30,709 bases of DNA from JBHIFB01 sp046760905 (GTDB lineage Bacteria; Gemmatimonadota; CAZMKB01): the NCBI GenBank assembly GCA_046760905.1, contig JBHIFB010000021.1, positions 1-30,709 of the forward strand, written 5' to 3'. Both the position numbers and the translations under genes were made by a program. Positions 1 through 8,781 of this stretch are shown piece after piece (within the stretch, counting starts at the first letter, position 1; the number at the start of each line of letters is the position of its first letter). Below the pieces are notes generated by a model. The model saw only the letters and a list, made by a program, of their open reading frames with translations. It was not told the DNA's origin and searched no databases.

Positions 1-37
1 GTTTCACTTCCAAGATACGTCACCGTATTTGTGAAAC
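1..37. other. Long hairpin at the window edge
   Basis: Bases 1-7 (GTTTCAC) pair perfectly with 31-37 (GTGAAAC), and inside them 15-19 (ATACG) pairs with 24-28 (CGTAT) around a TCAC loop. No T-tract follows, so it is not an obvious terminator. It may be part of a structured RNA or regulatory site that continues off the left edge. I recognise no riboswitch class in it. Confidence 0.4.
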
Positions 38-87
38 GCAGCACTAAGTTCCAGGGAAAAATGGGGAAAGTCCTCTAAGGTGAAGGA

Positions 88-117
88 TTGACATGCCTGA
101 CTCGTTTTTTTAATTAT
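88..117 (+). promoter_or_regulatory. Putative sigma-70 promoter of the response regulator gene
   Basis: A consensus -35 (TTGACA, 88-93) is followed after 18 bases by AATTAT (112-117), 4 of 6 matches to the -10 consensus. Transcription would begin near 124. That would exclude the TTG at 120 as start codon and favours the GTG at 168. Confidence 0.45.
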
Positions 118-167
118 TATTGAAAACTTCTGATTCTCCAATCAGACTTGACCATGAGGGTGCCAGG

Positions 168-1589
<1,422 letters not shown>

Positions 1590-1688
1590 TTAAGGATTGT
1601 CATTTTGATACTTAAATAGAGATTTTTCATAGCATAATGGCTCATTGTGATACACATTTAAATATGTTTTTACAATGCTGTATCCATA

Positions 1689-1703
1689 TGGCCCGTTTCT
1701 GGC
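1689..1703 (+). promoter_or_regulatory. Candidate sigma-54 (-24/-12) promoter
   Basis: TGGCCCG-N4-TGGC keeps the GG and GC doublets at the required spacing (first G to first G 12 bases) but departs from TGGCACG-N4-TTGC at two positions. It would start transcription near 1715, giving the activase gene a leader of about 165 bases that contains the hairpin at 1745-1779. The NtrC-type gene just upstream makes it plausible. It is weaker than the site at 7097. Confidence 0.4.
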
Positions 1704-1744
1704 TCTCGTGAGCTGGACATTCAGTTCGACACTCATTTTTCTAC

Positions 1745-1779
1745 CGTCCTATCCTTTTGCAATATAAAAGGATAGGGCG
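1745..1779. repeat. Strong inverted repeat in the leader of the activase gene
   Basis: Bases 1748-1758 (CCTATCCTTTT) pair perfectly with 1766-1776 around a 7-base loop, and three further pairs (one G-U) extend the stem to about 14 bp. The following bases are not a T-run, so an intrinsic terminator is unlikely. It may be an operator, an attenuator element or an mRNA-stabilising hairpin. It is the most conspicuous element in the 292-base gap 1590-1881. Confidence 0.6.
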
Positions 1780-1881
1780 TTCTGTTTGAAATGAAAATCC
1801 GATGCGCTTGTGGGAATATTTCTTGCTTCCAGACGTTTCGAACGTTGTAGCTTTAAAGGTTACAGCGGAGGATGAATATAT

Positions 1882-4800
1882 ATGGCTTACGTCGGATTCG
1901 ACATAGGTTCGATCAGTCTCAAGCTCGCCGTGCTCTTTGAGCAGACAGAAAGGGAGTACTACGAGAAACTCATAAACGGCTGCCCCGAATATTTTTTCTC
2001 ATCCGGACAGGCTCAGTCGGGAAGAGAGGAGCCCTTGATAGCCGTTTCGAGATACAGGAGGGCCATGGGGGAGCCGATTAAGGCCCTGGATTTGCTCCTT
2101 ACCGAGCTCTTCAGGCTTTTTCCGGTATCGAAGGTTCAAGGATTCCGCGGGACTGGATCAGGTGGGAGGCTGGCGGCGAGACTCCTTGGTGTGAAGTACG
2201 AAAACGAGTTTTTGGCGATCACAAGAGGCATTGCCACACTCCATCCCGATGTGCTCACCGTTTTCGAAATGGGCGGGGAGAACTCGAAGCTCATCAACCT
2301 CGAGAAGGATGAGAAAGGATTCATTAATATACAGGATTATTCTACGAATGGGGATTGCGCAGCCGGCACCGGTTCGTTCATGGACCAGCAGGCCAAGAGG
2401 ATGGGTTATGACATAGAAGATGTCGGAGATATCGTAATGGATGCCAGCAAAGCTTCCAAGATAGCCGGCAGGTGCTCTGTCTTTGCCAAATCCGATATGA
2501 TTCATGTCCAGCAGAAGGGTGACCAACCGCCGGAGATTTTGAAAGGACTCTGTGAGGCGGTCGTCAGGAACTTCAAGGCCAGCATTGCAAAGGGGAAGAA
2601 GGTGAGTCCCAGAGTGGCCATACTAGGCGGAGTCGCGAAGAACAAGGGTGTAATGAATGCGATGAAGGAAACGTTCGGACTATCCGATGAGGAATTTTTC
2701 ATCCCCACCTATTACGCATGGATTGGCGCCATAGGGGCCGCTAAAATAGCCATGGATGAAGATGAAAGAATCGGAAGCCTGGATTCAGGTTCCCTCCAGA
2801 GTTACCTCGAGGAAAGAGTCGTCGATTTTGATACTTCAGAACCCCTCTCTCTTGAGAACGTGATCCTTCTCCGGGACCGCATCCCCCCTTATGAGTTGGA
2901 CTGCCAGGATGAGCCCATCAAGGCGTTTCTCGGGATTGATATAGGCTCTGTAAGTACCAATCTAGCGCTCATAGACGAGGATGACAACCTCATCAAGGGG
3001 ATTTACCTGAAAACCGACGGACGGCCAATTCAAGCGGTTGGTAGAGGGCTGCAGGAAATTAAGGAAGAGCTTGGTGATAGGGTGAGGATCATGGGTGTGG
3101 GTACCACAGGCTCCGGTCGTGAGCTCATCGGTAAGCTTGTCGGGGCTGACAGCATCAACGACGAGATTACAGCTCACAAGACCGGTGCCCTGCACATGGG
3201 CAGGAAATATCTCGATCTCGAGGTCGACACCATATTCGACATCGGAGGGCAGGATTCGAAATACATCAGCCTCGAGGGCGGTGTCGTTGTGGATTTTCAC
3301 ATGAACGAGGCCTGCGCTGCCGGGACGGGGTCATTTCTTGAAGAGCAAGCTGAGAAACTCGGCGTGAATATTATCGGTGAGTTCCAGGAGATTGCACTCT
3401 CCTCCAGGGCGCCAATTCATATGGGTGAGCGTTGTACAGTATTCATGGAGAAAGACGTGAATGTGTGCCTCCAGCAAGGGGCCAAACGTCGGGATGTGGT
3501 CGCAGGCTTGGCTTATTCGATCGTCTACAACTACCTCAACAGGGTGGTGAAGGGGAGGAAGATCGGAGATGTCATATTCTTCCAGGGAGGGACCGCTTAT
3601 AACGACTCTGCCGCTGCGGCATTCGGTGTGGTTCTTGGAAAAGAAGGAAAAAAAATCATCGTTCCACCTTACAGCGGTATCCTAGGTGCTTACGGCGAGG
3701 CTTTACTTGCGAAGGAACTCGTTCAGTTCACCGGTAAGGAAACAGGCTTCAGGGGTTACGACGTGGAGGAAATCGATTACAGCATCAAGGAGATTACCTG
3801 CAAGGCATGCTCCAATTTCTGTGATGTTCAGATCTTTCAGGTTGAGGACGAGAAAACGTACTGGGGAGATAAGTGCTCTTACAAGTTCAGGAAAGCGGCA
3901 AAGGTCGAGAAAAAACCGGTGATACCAGATCTCTTCAAATTGCGGGAAGAGCTTCTTATCGGTGAATGGGAGAGGGATCCGGGGAATGGTCCGAGAGTCG
4001 GTATTGGAAGAAGCATGTATTTCTTCGATCGATTCCCCTTCTGGTACACGTTCCTGAAAGAGCTCGGGTTTGCCATCGTTCTTTCCGATGCAACGAATAA
4101 GAAGATAAAAAGAGCAGGACTCGAAGCCTGTGTGGCTGATCCCTGCTATCCCAAGAAGATCGCTCACGGCCATATAAAGGATCTGCTTGACAAGGGTGTT
4201 GACTATATACTCTCACCGAACATCATAGACGCCGAAACGAATGATCACAGAACCGAATCATACCTCTGCATATGGGGTCAGAGCCTTCCATTCATTCTTA
4301 ATCACGTCCCGGTTTACAAACCGATAAGGGACATGTTCATCATTCCCACAGTTCACTTCAGAGGCCCGAGAGATTATGTCAAGAAGGAACTGAGAGAGAT
4401 GATCAAAAAGTACAAATTGGGAAGGGATCGACTGGCAAGGTGTGACGAAGCGGTTGAAAAAGCGTTCAATGCACAGGATGATTTTAGAAGGCAGGTGGTT
4501 GAAGCCGGGCTCCGTGCCCTCGATGTCCTCGAGAAGAAGGGGGAGCAGGGGATAGTCTTTGTCGGGAGATCATACAATATCTATGACAAGGAAGTAAGCC
4601 TAAACGTACCTCAAAAGCTGAGGGAGGAGTATGGTGTGAATGTGATTCCCATGGATTTCCTGCCGATAGATGGCATCGACATCTCTGACATCAATTCGAA
4701 CATGTTCTGGAATTACGGCAGGAAAATCCTGGCGGCAAGCAGATTCGTCTCGATGAAACCGTATCTTCAGATTATTTACTTCACTAATTTCAAATGCGGT

Positions 4801-4965
4801 CCTGATTCATTCATCAAGCATTTCGCTCCGGTAGCAACCAATAAACCCTACCTCACACTGCAGCTCGATGAACATGGCGCGGACGCGGGTACGATGACTC
4901 GAGTGGAGGCCTATTTGGACAGCAAGGGGCTTTTAAGATGGTGGTCGCAGGAAAGAACGGCTTAG
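1882..4965 (+). CDS. Tandem acyl-CoA dehydratase activase (BadF/BadG/BcrA/HgdC ATPase) with DUF2229 region
   Basis: Large (1027 aa) member of the ASKHA ATPases that inject an electron into 2-hydroxyacyl-CoA dehydratases or benzoyl-CoA reductases. Two complete HgdC-like modules are visible: DIGS near residues 7 and 353, CAAGTGSF twice, and two cysteines each (C159/C198 and C478/C518). Such pairs hold the subunit-bridging [4Fe-4S] cluster in HgdC dimers, so this chain may carry both halves. After residue 640 come C640, C643, C647 and C665, then the DUF2229 region. The next gene overlaps by 28 bases in another frame and looks like the C-terminal part of the roughly 1400-aa single-chain relatives. 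No dedicated 2-hydroxyacid fermentation genes lie beside it, so the substrate is open. ATG 1882 follows AGCGGAGG at good spacing. Family call is sure; physiological role is inference. Confidence 0.9.
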   Translation: MAYVGFDIGSISLKLAVLFEQTEREYYEKLINGCPEYFFSSGQAQSGREEPLIAVSRYRRAMGEPIKALDLLLTELFRLFPVSKVQGFRGTGSGGRLAARLLGVKYENEFLAITRGIATLHPDVLTVFEMGGENSKLINLEKDEKGFINIQDYSTNGDCAAGTGSFMDQQAKRMGYDIEDVGDIVMDASKASKIAGRCSVFAKSDMIHVQQKGDQPPEILKGLCEAVVRNFKASIAKGKKVSPRVAILGGVAKNKGVMNAMKETFGLSDEEFFIPTYYAWIGAIGAAKIAMDEDERIGSLDSGSLQSYLEERVVDFDTSEPLSLENVILLRDRIPPYELDCQDEPIKAFLGIDIGSVSTNLALIDEDDNLIKGIYLKTDGRPIQAVGRGLQEIKEELGDRVRIMGVGTTGSGRELIGKLVGADSINDEITAHKTGALHMGRKYLDLEVDTIFDIGGQDSKYISLEGGVVVDFHMNEACAAGTGSFLEEQAEKLGVNIIGEFQEIALSSRAPIHMGERCTVFMEKDVNVCLQQGAKRRDVVAGLAYSIVYNYLNRVVKGRKIGDVIFFQGGTAYNDSAAAAFGVVLGKEGKKIIVPPYSGILGAYGEALLAKELVQFTGKETGFRGYDVEEIDYSIKEITCKACSNFCDVQIFQVEDEKTYWGDKCSYKFRKAAKVEKKPVIPDLFKLREELLIGEWERDPGNGPRVGIGRSMYFFDRFPFWYTFLKELGFAIVLSDATNKKIKRAGLEACVADPCYPKKIAHGHIKDLLDKGVDYILSPNIIDAETNDHRTESYLCIWGQSLPFILNHVPVYKPIRDMFIIPTVHFRGPRDYVKKELREMIKKYKLGRDRLARCDEAVEKAFNAQDDFRRQVVEAGLRALDVLEKKGEQGIVFVGRSYNIYDKEVSLNVPQKLREEYGVNVIPMDFLPIDGIDISDINSNMFWNYGRKILAASRFVSMKPYLQIIYFTNFKCGPDSFIKHFAPVATNKPYLTLQLDEHGADAGTMTRVEAYLDSKGLLRWWSQERTA

Positions 4966-6221
4966 AGGGGAGAACACTCTACCTCCCTCATATGGATTAT
5001 CATGCTGCCAGGATTTTTGCGGCGGCATTCAAGTCAATCGGTATTGATGCGTGTCCATCGCCCGACTCCGATGCCGAAACGCTGCTTCTCGGAAAAAGAT
5101 TCACATCCGGTGAGGAATGCTATCCTGAGATAGTGACTTTTGGTGATTTCCTGAAAGTCACCCGGATGAAAGATTTCAAGGCGGAGAAGACGGCCTTTTT
5201 CATGCCGACGGCTCCCGGTCCGTGCAGATTCGGCCAGTACGCACAATTCCAGCGGAAGGTGCTGAACGATCTCGGTTACGATGATATAATGATCGTGTCT
5301 CCCACCAGTGCTACCGGGTACGAAGAGCTTGGTATGCATGCCCAGGAATTTATAAGGACCGGATGGAGAGGGCTCGTCGCCGCGGATATACTCCGAAAGA
5401 TGCTTCTGAAGACGAGACCTTACGAGCTGGTGCGAGGTGAAACAGACCGCGTAATGGACGAATGCGTGGGTATGGTCTGTGAAGTGATCTCAATGAGCGG
5501 GATAGAGCACAAAGAGAGGCTCGCCCTCCTGGTCGAAGTCCTTACGAAGTGCCGGGATATGTTCCTGGGCATCGAAGCACGTTATACGAAAGACAGGCCT
5601 CTCATAGGTGTGGTGGGGGAGATATTCTGCAGGCTCAACACCTTCAGTAACGATGACCTCATCAGGAAGGTTGAAGAGCAAGGGGGCGAGGCATGGCTCT
5701 CCGGAGTCGCCGGATGGGTGTGGTACACGAATGAGGAGCAGAAATTCAGGATACGGAGAGATTATTCGGGTTTTGAGGCCTGGAGGGAGCTTTCGAAGGC
5801 GTACCTGAAAAGGCATTTCCAGAGGAAGGACGAAGAGTGCCTGTATGAACCCTTCAGAGAGGTTTTCCTCGGATATGAGGAACCGGAGGTAGAGGAGATA
5901 TTCAGGAACACGCGGCCTTACCTTCCGCCCCAGTGTGTTTCAGGTGAAAGCGTGCTCAATGTCGGCGAGATTATCTATTACTATGACAGAGGGGCTGATG
6001 GCACCATAGACATCAGCCCGTTCACATGCATGCACGGAGGCATTGGCGAGGAGATCTATCATGATGTGAGCGAGGATCACGACAGGATCCCTATCAGATC
6101 CTTCACCTGTGAGGAGACTAGATCCGATGTGGCCGATAGCATTGGAATCTTCATGAACCTCGCAAGGACATACATGAGGAGGAAGAAGAAGAAACGGGTT
6201 TTCCCTGCCTGTTTTACCTAA
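4938..6221 (+). CDS. CoA-dehydratase-like subunit paired with the activase
   Basis: 427-aa soluble protein whose start lies inside the end of the activase gene (28-base overlap, frame -1 relative to it). AAGGGG (4924-4929) sits 8 bases before the ATG, so translational coupling is the simplest explanation. The sequence resembles the C-terminal portion of long CoA-activase proteins and the dehydratase component: an opening YLPHMDYHAARIFAAAF segment, then cysteines C39, C61 (GEECYPE) and C96 (GPCRFGQ), and later FTCMHGGIGEE and SFTCEETRSD. Such cysteines could bind an iron-sulfur cluster, by analogy with dehydratase subunits. The C-terminus is very basic (RRKKKKR). I infer that it forms a complex with the upstream ATPase. 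The reaction is unknown. Confidence 0.75.
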   Translation: MVVAGKNGLEGRTLYLPHMDYHAARIFAAAFKSIGIDACPSPDSDAETLLLGKRFTSGEECYPEIVTFGDFLKVTRMKDFKAEKTAFFMPTAPGPCRFGQYAQFQRKVLNDLGYDDIMIVSPTSATGYEELGMHAQEFIRTGWRGLVAADILRKMLLKTRPYELVRGETDRVMDECVGMVCEVISMSGIEHKERLALLVEVLTKCRDMFLGIEARYTKDRPLIGVVGEIFCRLNTFSNDDLIRKVEEQGGEAWLSGVAGWVWYTNEEQKFRIRRDYSGFEAWRELSKAYLKRHFQRKDEECLYEPFREVFLGYEEPEVEEIFRNTRPYLPPQCVSGESVLNVGEIIYYYDRGADGTIDISPFTCMHGGIGEEIYHDVSEDHDRIPIRSFTCEETRSDVADSIGIFMNLARTYMRRKKKKRVFPACFT

Positions 6222-6315
6222 TCTTATCCTGGCCTAGAGCTATCCGAATTCGGCTTAAGGGTCTGATCCTACCTGCTGTATCTTTCTCGGTCATATCAGG
6301 TGTATTGGATCGAAC

Positions 6316-6345
6316 TTGACAGGCATAAGGCTGGGTATTAATAAT
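6316..6345 (+). promoter_or_regulatory. Putative sigma-70 promoter of the lipoprotein gene
   Basis: TTGACA (6316-6321) and AATAAT (6340-6345) are separated by 18 bases. This matches 6/6 and 5/6 of the consensus. It lies about 50 bases before the ATG at 6397. A perfect 10-bp palindrome CCGAATTCGG (6244-6253) lies upstream in the same 175-base gap. Confidence 0.55.
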
Positions 6346-6396
6346 TCTAACTTAACGGTCGTAATCTGAATCAGTAATAATTATTGAGAGGCAAAC

Positions 6397-6942
6397 ATGA
6401 AAAGGTATTCTGTGGTTTTCTTCGGTTCAATCTTCATCGTATCACTGAGTCTCTTGTCATGTCAGGGGGAGAAGAAAAAGGCAACTGCGGAAGCAGGTTT
6501 TGCAGAGGCAGATATGCGATCGCCAACTCCTGGTGGTCCTCTGGAGGTGGGAACTGCAGTGATACGAGGTGAGAAGTACAAAGCATACATTCAGAAAGCC
6601 AACAGCCGGGTCTATTCTGACCTGGGCATATCCGCTAGAGGGGCTTTCTATATGAAGATATGTGCCCTACCGGCCCAGCCCGACGAGAAGGGCGCCCTGA
6701 AATTCGATGTCATCGCTGGCGAAGGTACCGACTCGCAGCATACTATCTATGGAGGATATGTGGTTCCTCTCGCCTCTCTTGACGAAGTGGAGAAATTTGT
6801 GAATGTCGTCGTAGATGTTTCACAATTTGCGGGAGAGACTCTGGCACTCTCGATGCGTCTGGCCGGAGAGGAAGGCAATACTCTTGCATGGACCGAACCG
6901 GAATTCCGTCCATTCCCAGGGGGGCAGAAAGGGAAGAAGTAG
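6397..6942 (+). CDS. Putative outer-membrane lipoprotein of unknown function
   Basis: 181 aa with a type II signal peptide: MKR, a hydrophobic stretch, then the lipobox LLSC with lipidation at C22. The +2 residue is Gln, not Asp, so outer-membrane sorting is expected. The mature part begins with a Lys/Ala-rich linker. The C-terminal half has a pattern (VDVSQFAGETLALSMRL, then TEPEF) reminiscent of jelly-roll or galactose-binding-like folds, where similar strands end carbohydrate-binding modules. That resemblance is only a hint. The ATG has TTGAGAGGC upstream and its own promoter. It is probably transcribed alone; a weak terminator candidate follows at 6994. Confidence 0.75.
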   Translation: MKRYSVVFFGSIFIVSLSLLSCQGEKKKATAEAGFAEADMRSPTPGGPLEVGTAVIRGEKYKAYIQKANSRVYSDLGISARGAFYMKICALPAQPDEKGALKFDVIAGEGTDSQHTIYGGYVVPLASLDEVEKFVNVVVDVSQFAGETLALSMRLAGEEGNTLAWTEPEFRPFPGGQKGKK

Positions 6943-6993
6943 CTGTCCAAGCTCATAATTCGACACCGCTGTGTTCAGAATCGGAACAGATTC

Positions 6994-7015
6994 ATCGTCT
7001 GAAGACTGATTTTTA
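6994..7015 (+). terminator. Weak intrinsic terminator candidate after the lipoprotein gene
   Basis: ATCGTC pairs with GAC-T-GAT (one bulged T) around a TGAA loop (6994-7010), followed by TTTTTAT. The stem is short and modest in GC. A second small inverted repeat (GAATC/GATTC, 6978-6993) lies just before it. Confidence 0.35.
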
Positions 7016-7024
7016 TCCAATAAA

Positions 7025-7041
7025 CGGGTAGTATTTACCCG
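7025..7041. repeat. Short inverted repeat upstream of the -24/-12 promoter
   Basis: CGGGTA (7025-7030) and TACCCG (7036-7041) form a perfect 6-bp inverted repeat around GTATT, about 56 bases upstream of the sigma-54-type promoter at 7097. The position would suit an enhancer-binding-protein site, but half-sites this short occur by chance. Confidence 0.3.
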
Positions 7042-7096
7042 CCCATCCCATTACAGTTCAATGAATTACTATTGTGTGTTACATTTTTATCCAGCC

Positions 7097-7111
7097 TGGC
7101 ATACTAATTGC
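7097..7111 (+). promoter_or_regulatory. Sigma-54 (-24/-12) promoter ahead of the micro-ORF and fliW
   Basis: TGGCATA-N4-TTGC matches TGGCACG-N4-TTGC at 9 of 11 defined positions, including the whole TGGCA and TTGC blocks and the exact GG-to-GC spacing. Transcription would start near 7123, 22 bases before the ATG at 7145 and 8 bases before its ribosome binding site. Sigma-54 control is common for flagellar genes, which suits fliW downstream. Confidence 0.7.
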
Positions 7112-7144
7112 CCGTTTCGTCGGATGCAAGAGGAGGAAGGAGCC

Positions 7145-7216
7145 ATGATAGAGATTCTGAACAGGATAAGAAAGGTATTCCGGAAGACCTCACAAAAGTC
7201 TTATTTAATGTTTTAG
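7145..7216 (+). CDS. 23-codon micro-ORF with a near-perfect Shine-Dalgarno
   Basis: ATG at 7145 follows AGGAGGAAGGAG (7131-7142), the best ribosome binding site in this part of the window, and the frame stops at TAG 7214-7216. The peptide is short and basic (IRKVFRKTSQK core, net charge about +5), without cysteines or a signal peptide. It ends 15 bases before the GTG of fliW. It could be a leader peptide coupling translation to fliW, or a small regulatory protein. It does not resemble CsrA, the usual neighbour and partner of FliW. Expression is inferred only from promoter and ribosome-site quality. Confidence 0.45.
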   Translation: MIEILNRIRKVFRKTSQKSYLMF

Positions 7217-7231
7217 CCCGGAGTTTTTGAG

Positions 7232-7705
7232 GTGAGTGTGACAAAGAAGAATGGCCGAATCGTGATAAAATGCTCTGCCTACGGAAGCATAGAAATATCC
7301 AGGGATAGGCTCATCACGCTTCTAGATGGAGTAAACGGGAATTGTGCAAACGCCACTCCAGGGCCCGGCAGTTTTGTGATATTGGGCTTGAAGCGATATG
7401 CGCCATTTCTGCTCCTCGTTTCGGCAAAAAACCCGCATGTTTCCTATCCTATCATAAATCCCAGGGCGGTTTTCCCTGAATATAAACCGCCGATACCATA
7501 TGAGGAGCTTTGCTGCATTGGAAATCCCGAGATGGATTGCGTTCAAGTCATGACAACGGTAGAGCTGGACCTGGAGAGAAGGCTCGCGTTCACTGACCTC
7601 AAGCATCCTATACTGGTAAACGTGAGAAAGAGACTGGCAAAACAGGTGGAGGTTGACAGTTACCCAGAGAAGTATGAGATCCCCGTAACCCTCCTGCGAC
7701 AATGA
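7232..7705 (+). CDS. fliW: Flagellar assembly factor FliW
   Basis: 157-aa cytoplasmic protein matching FliW in length and in its signature block: GSIEI near the N-terminus, then a hydrophobic strand followed by NPHVSYPIINPRAVFPEY, the NP.MDCVQVMTTVELD strand and HPILVNVRKRLAKQ near the C-terminus. FliW binds CsrA and so relieves CsrA repression of flagellin translation; free flagellin competes for FliW. No csrA or flagellin gene lies in the window, which is unusual because fliW normally sits beside them. The N-terminal region between residues 30 and 50 is divergent. GTG 7232 has GGAG at 8-base spacing; GTG 7238 is an alternative. The gene follows a sigma-54 promoter and a micro-ORF and is closed by a good terminator. 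Confidence 0.82.
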   Translation: MSVTKKNGRIVIKCSAYGSIEISRDRLITLLDGVNGNCANATPGPGSFVILGLKRYAPFLLLVSAKNPHVSYPIINPRAVFPEYKPPIPYEELCCIGNPEMDCVQVMTTVELDLERRLAFTDLKHPILVNVRKRLAKQVEVDSYPEKYEIPVTLLRQ

Positions 7706-7726
7706 CTGTCGCTCCGGTTCAGGCAG

Positions 7727-7777
7727 AGGCAGGCTGAGAGTCGGAATGCACCGTCCGCGGCCTGCCTTTTGCTTTTT
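7727..7777 (+). terminator. Intrinsic terminator of the fliW transcript
   Basis: AGGCAGGC (7727-7734) pairs perfectly with GCCTGCCT (7760-7767), with a small internal CGG/CCG helix, followed by TTTTGCTTTTT. It lies 22 bases after the fliW stop and before the convergent gene that ends at 7855. Confidence 0.75.
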
Positions 7778-7854
7778 CATGCCTTCTCTCTATCCTCCTG
7801 ATCTAACCGGATAGATGAATCGGAAATCGGCTGACACTATATGCCTGCCCAATT

Positions 7855-8562
7855 TTAATTGAGCGGGCAGCCTAGCTCATTCGCCTCCTCTAAGGTGTCA
7901 GTATCCTCATCCTGTACCAATGCGATCACCTCGGACACCGAGAGCGGATAGCTCACATCAGGGTGGGCGGCACTCAATAGGGCTGCCGTTCCATGTCGAG
8001 CCAGCCTGTTCTCTTTTCCGCCTCGAGCCCACACCGCCTGTTCGAGATTTATATCAGGCTCGAACAGATCTACTCCGAAGACAGAGTCGAAATCATCGGC
8101 CGGATCGAAGCCCGTCGCTTCCCATGAATTCAGGTGGTTCTTCCAATAACCAGGGGTACAGCCCTCTCCGCAATCGCAATCGAAGCCCAATGGTTCAAAG
8201 GTTACAGTGTCATATATATAACCGTCGCTTAATCTCACCCAGTCAAGATTTCCCGTTAAGACCCCACAGAGTTCTTCCTCCCAAAAATCGCTAATTTCAA
8301 ACGGATAGCCACCCCAATCACCTAAATCAAATTCCACTTCAACTGTATCTGAAACGATCTCTACATCGTTGAGCGAGAATGAATAACTGAATGTAAAGAC
8401 ATGATAACCAGGTGCAGCAATCCATATTTCACCGGTAATGCTAAAGCCCTCGCAATCGGCTTCGAGTCCAACGTCTTCGAAATGCCATGCGAAAGCGGTT
8501 AAACTGAAAAAGAACGTAAAAAAGAATGTCACACTTAAGATAGACATCAGTTTTTTCTTCAC
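7855..8562 (-). CDS. Exported protein with CTPGYWKNH motif, function unknown
   Basis: 235 aa counted from a GTG at 8562-8560, chosen because GAGGTGG lies 7 bases upstream and because a signal peptide starts exactly there: KKK, a Phe/Leu-rich core, then AFA with cleavage after residue 25. The mature N-terminal half is acidic and beta-rich. A cysteine cluster (CDCGEGC) leads into TPGYWKNH, and the last part has the pattern LARHGTAALLSAAHP followed by YPLSVSEVIALV. I recognise this combination from many exported bacterial and archaeal proteins of unknown function but know no biochemical role. There is no C-terminal sorting signal or membrane anchor. The gene is alone and has a perfect-consensus promoter, so strong expression is expected. 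Confidence 0.75.
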   Translation of the reverse strand: MKKKLMSILSVTFFFTFFFSLTAFAWHFEDVGLEADCEGFSITGEIWIAAPGYHVFTFSYSFSLNDVEIVSDTVEVEFDLGDWGGYPFEISDFWEEELCGVLTGNLDWVRLSDGYIYDTVTFEPLGFDCDCGEGCTPGYWKNHLNSWEATGFDPADDFDSVFGVDLFEPDINLEQAVWARGGKENRLARHGTAALLSAAHPDVSYPLSVSEVIALVQDEDTDTLEEANELGCPLN

Positions 8563-8691
8563 TTGAAGCCACCTCGTTTTTTTAAATGACTTAAGACACT
8601 CTGTTTGAGCTTCTGGACATTTCCTTAAAACCACCCATGCCCAAGAGCACATTCGATTGAACCGCTTTAACTTAGCTGCTAATGCTCAGGC

Positions 8692-8720
8692 ATTATACCA
8701 TATAAGCATTGTATTGTCAA
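8692..8720 (-). promoter_or_regulatory. Perfect-consensus sigma-70 promoter
   Basis: On the minus strand TTGACA (8720-8715) and TATAAT (8697-8692) are separated by exactly 17 bases: 12 of 12 matches at optimal spacing. Transcription would begin near 8685, giving a leader of about 120 bases before the GTG at 8562. Confidence 0.85.
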
Positions 8721-8781
8721 ATGAAGAGCTAAGATTCGTCTTGGTCCTTTCGAATAAATTTTCATTAAAGGATTCAGCCTT

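Noticed and set aside
60..90. Cobalamin riboswitch-like bases near the left edge
   Set aside because: A few G- and A-rich blocks recall a B12 box, but no stem-loop arrangement or following corrinoid gene supports it.
1748..1776. Intrinsic terminator of the response regulator gene
   Set aside because: The hairpin is strong but has no T-run on either strand and lies about 160 bases after the stop.
4921..4965. Programmed -1 frameshift joining the activase and its partner
   Set aside because: The bases CTTTTAAGA near the overlap do not form a proper X-XXY-YYZ slippery heptamer, and the downstream gene has its own good ribosome site. Left as an open test only.
7145..7216. Micro-ORF as a truncated CsrA
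   Set aside because: No CsrA pattern (LTRK.GE.I.I) is present; the peptide is basic and unrelated.
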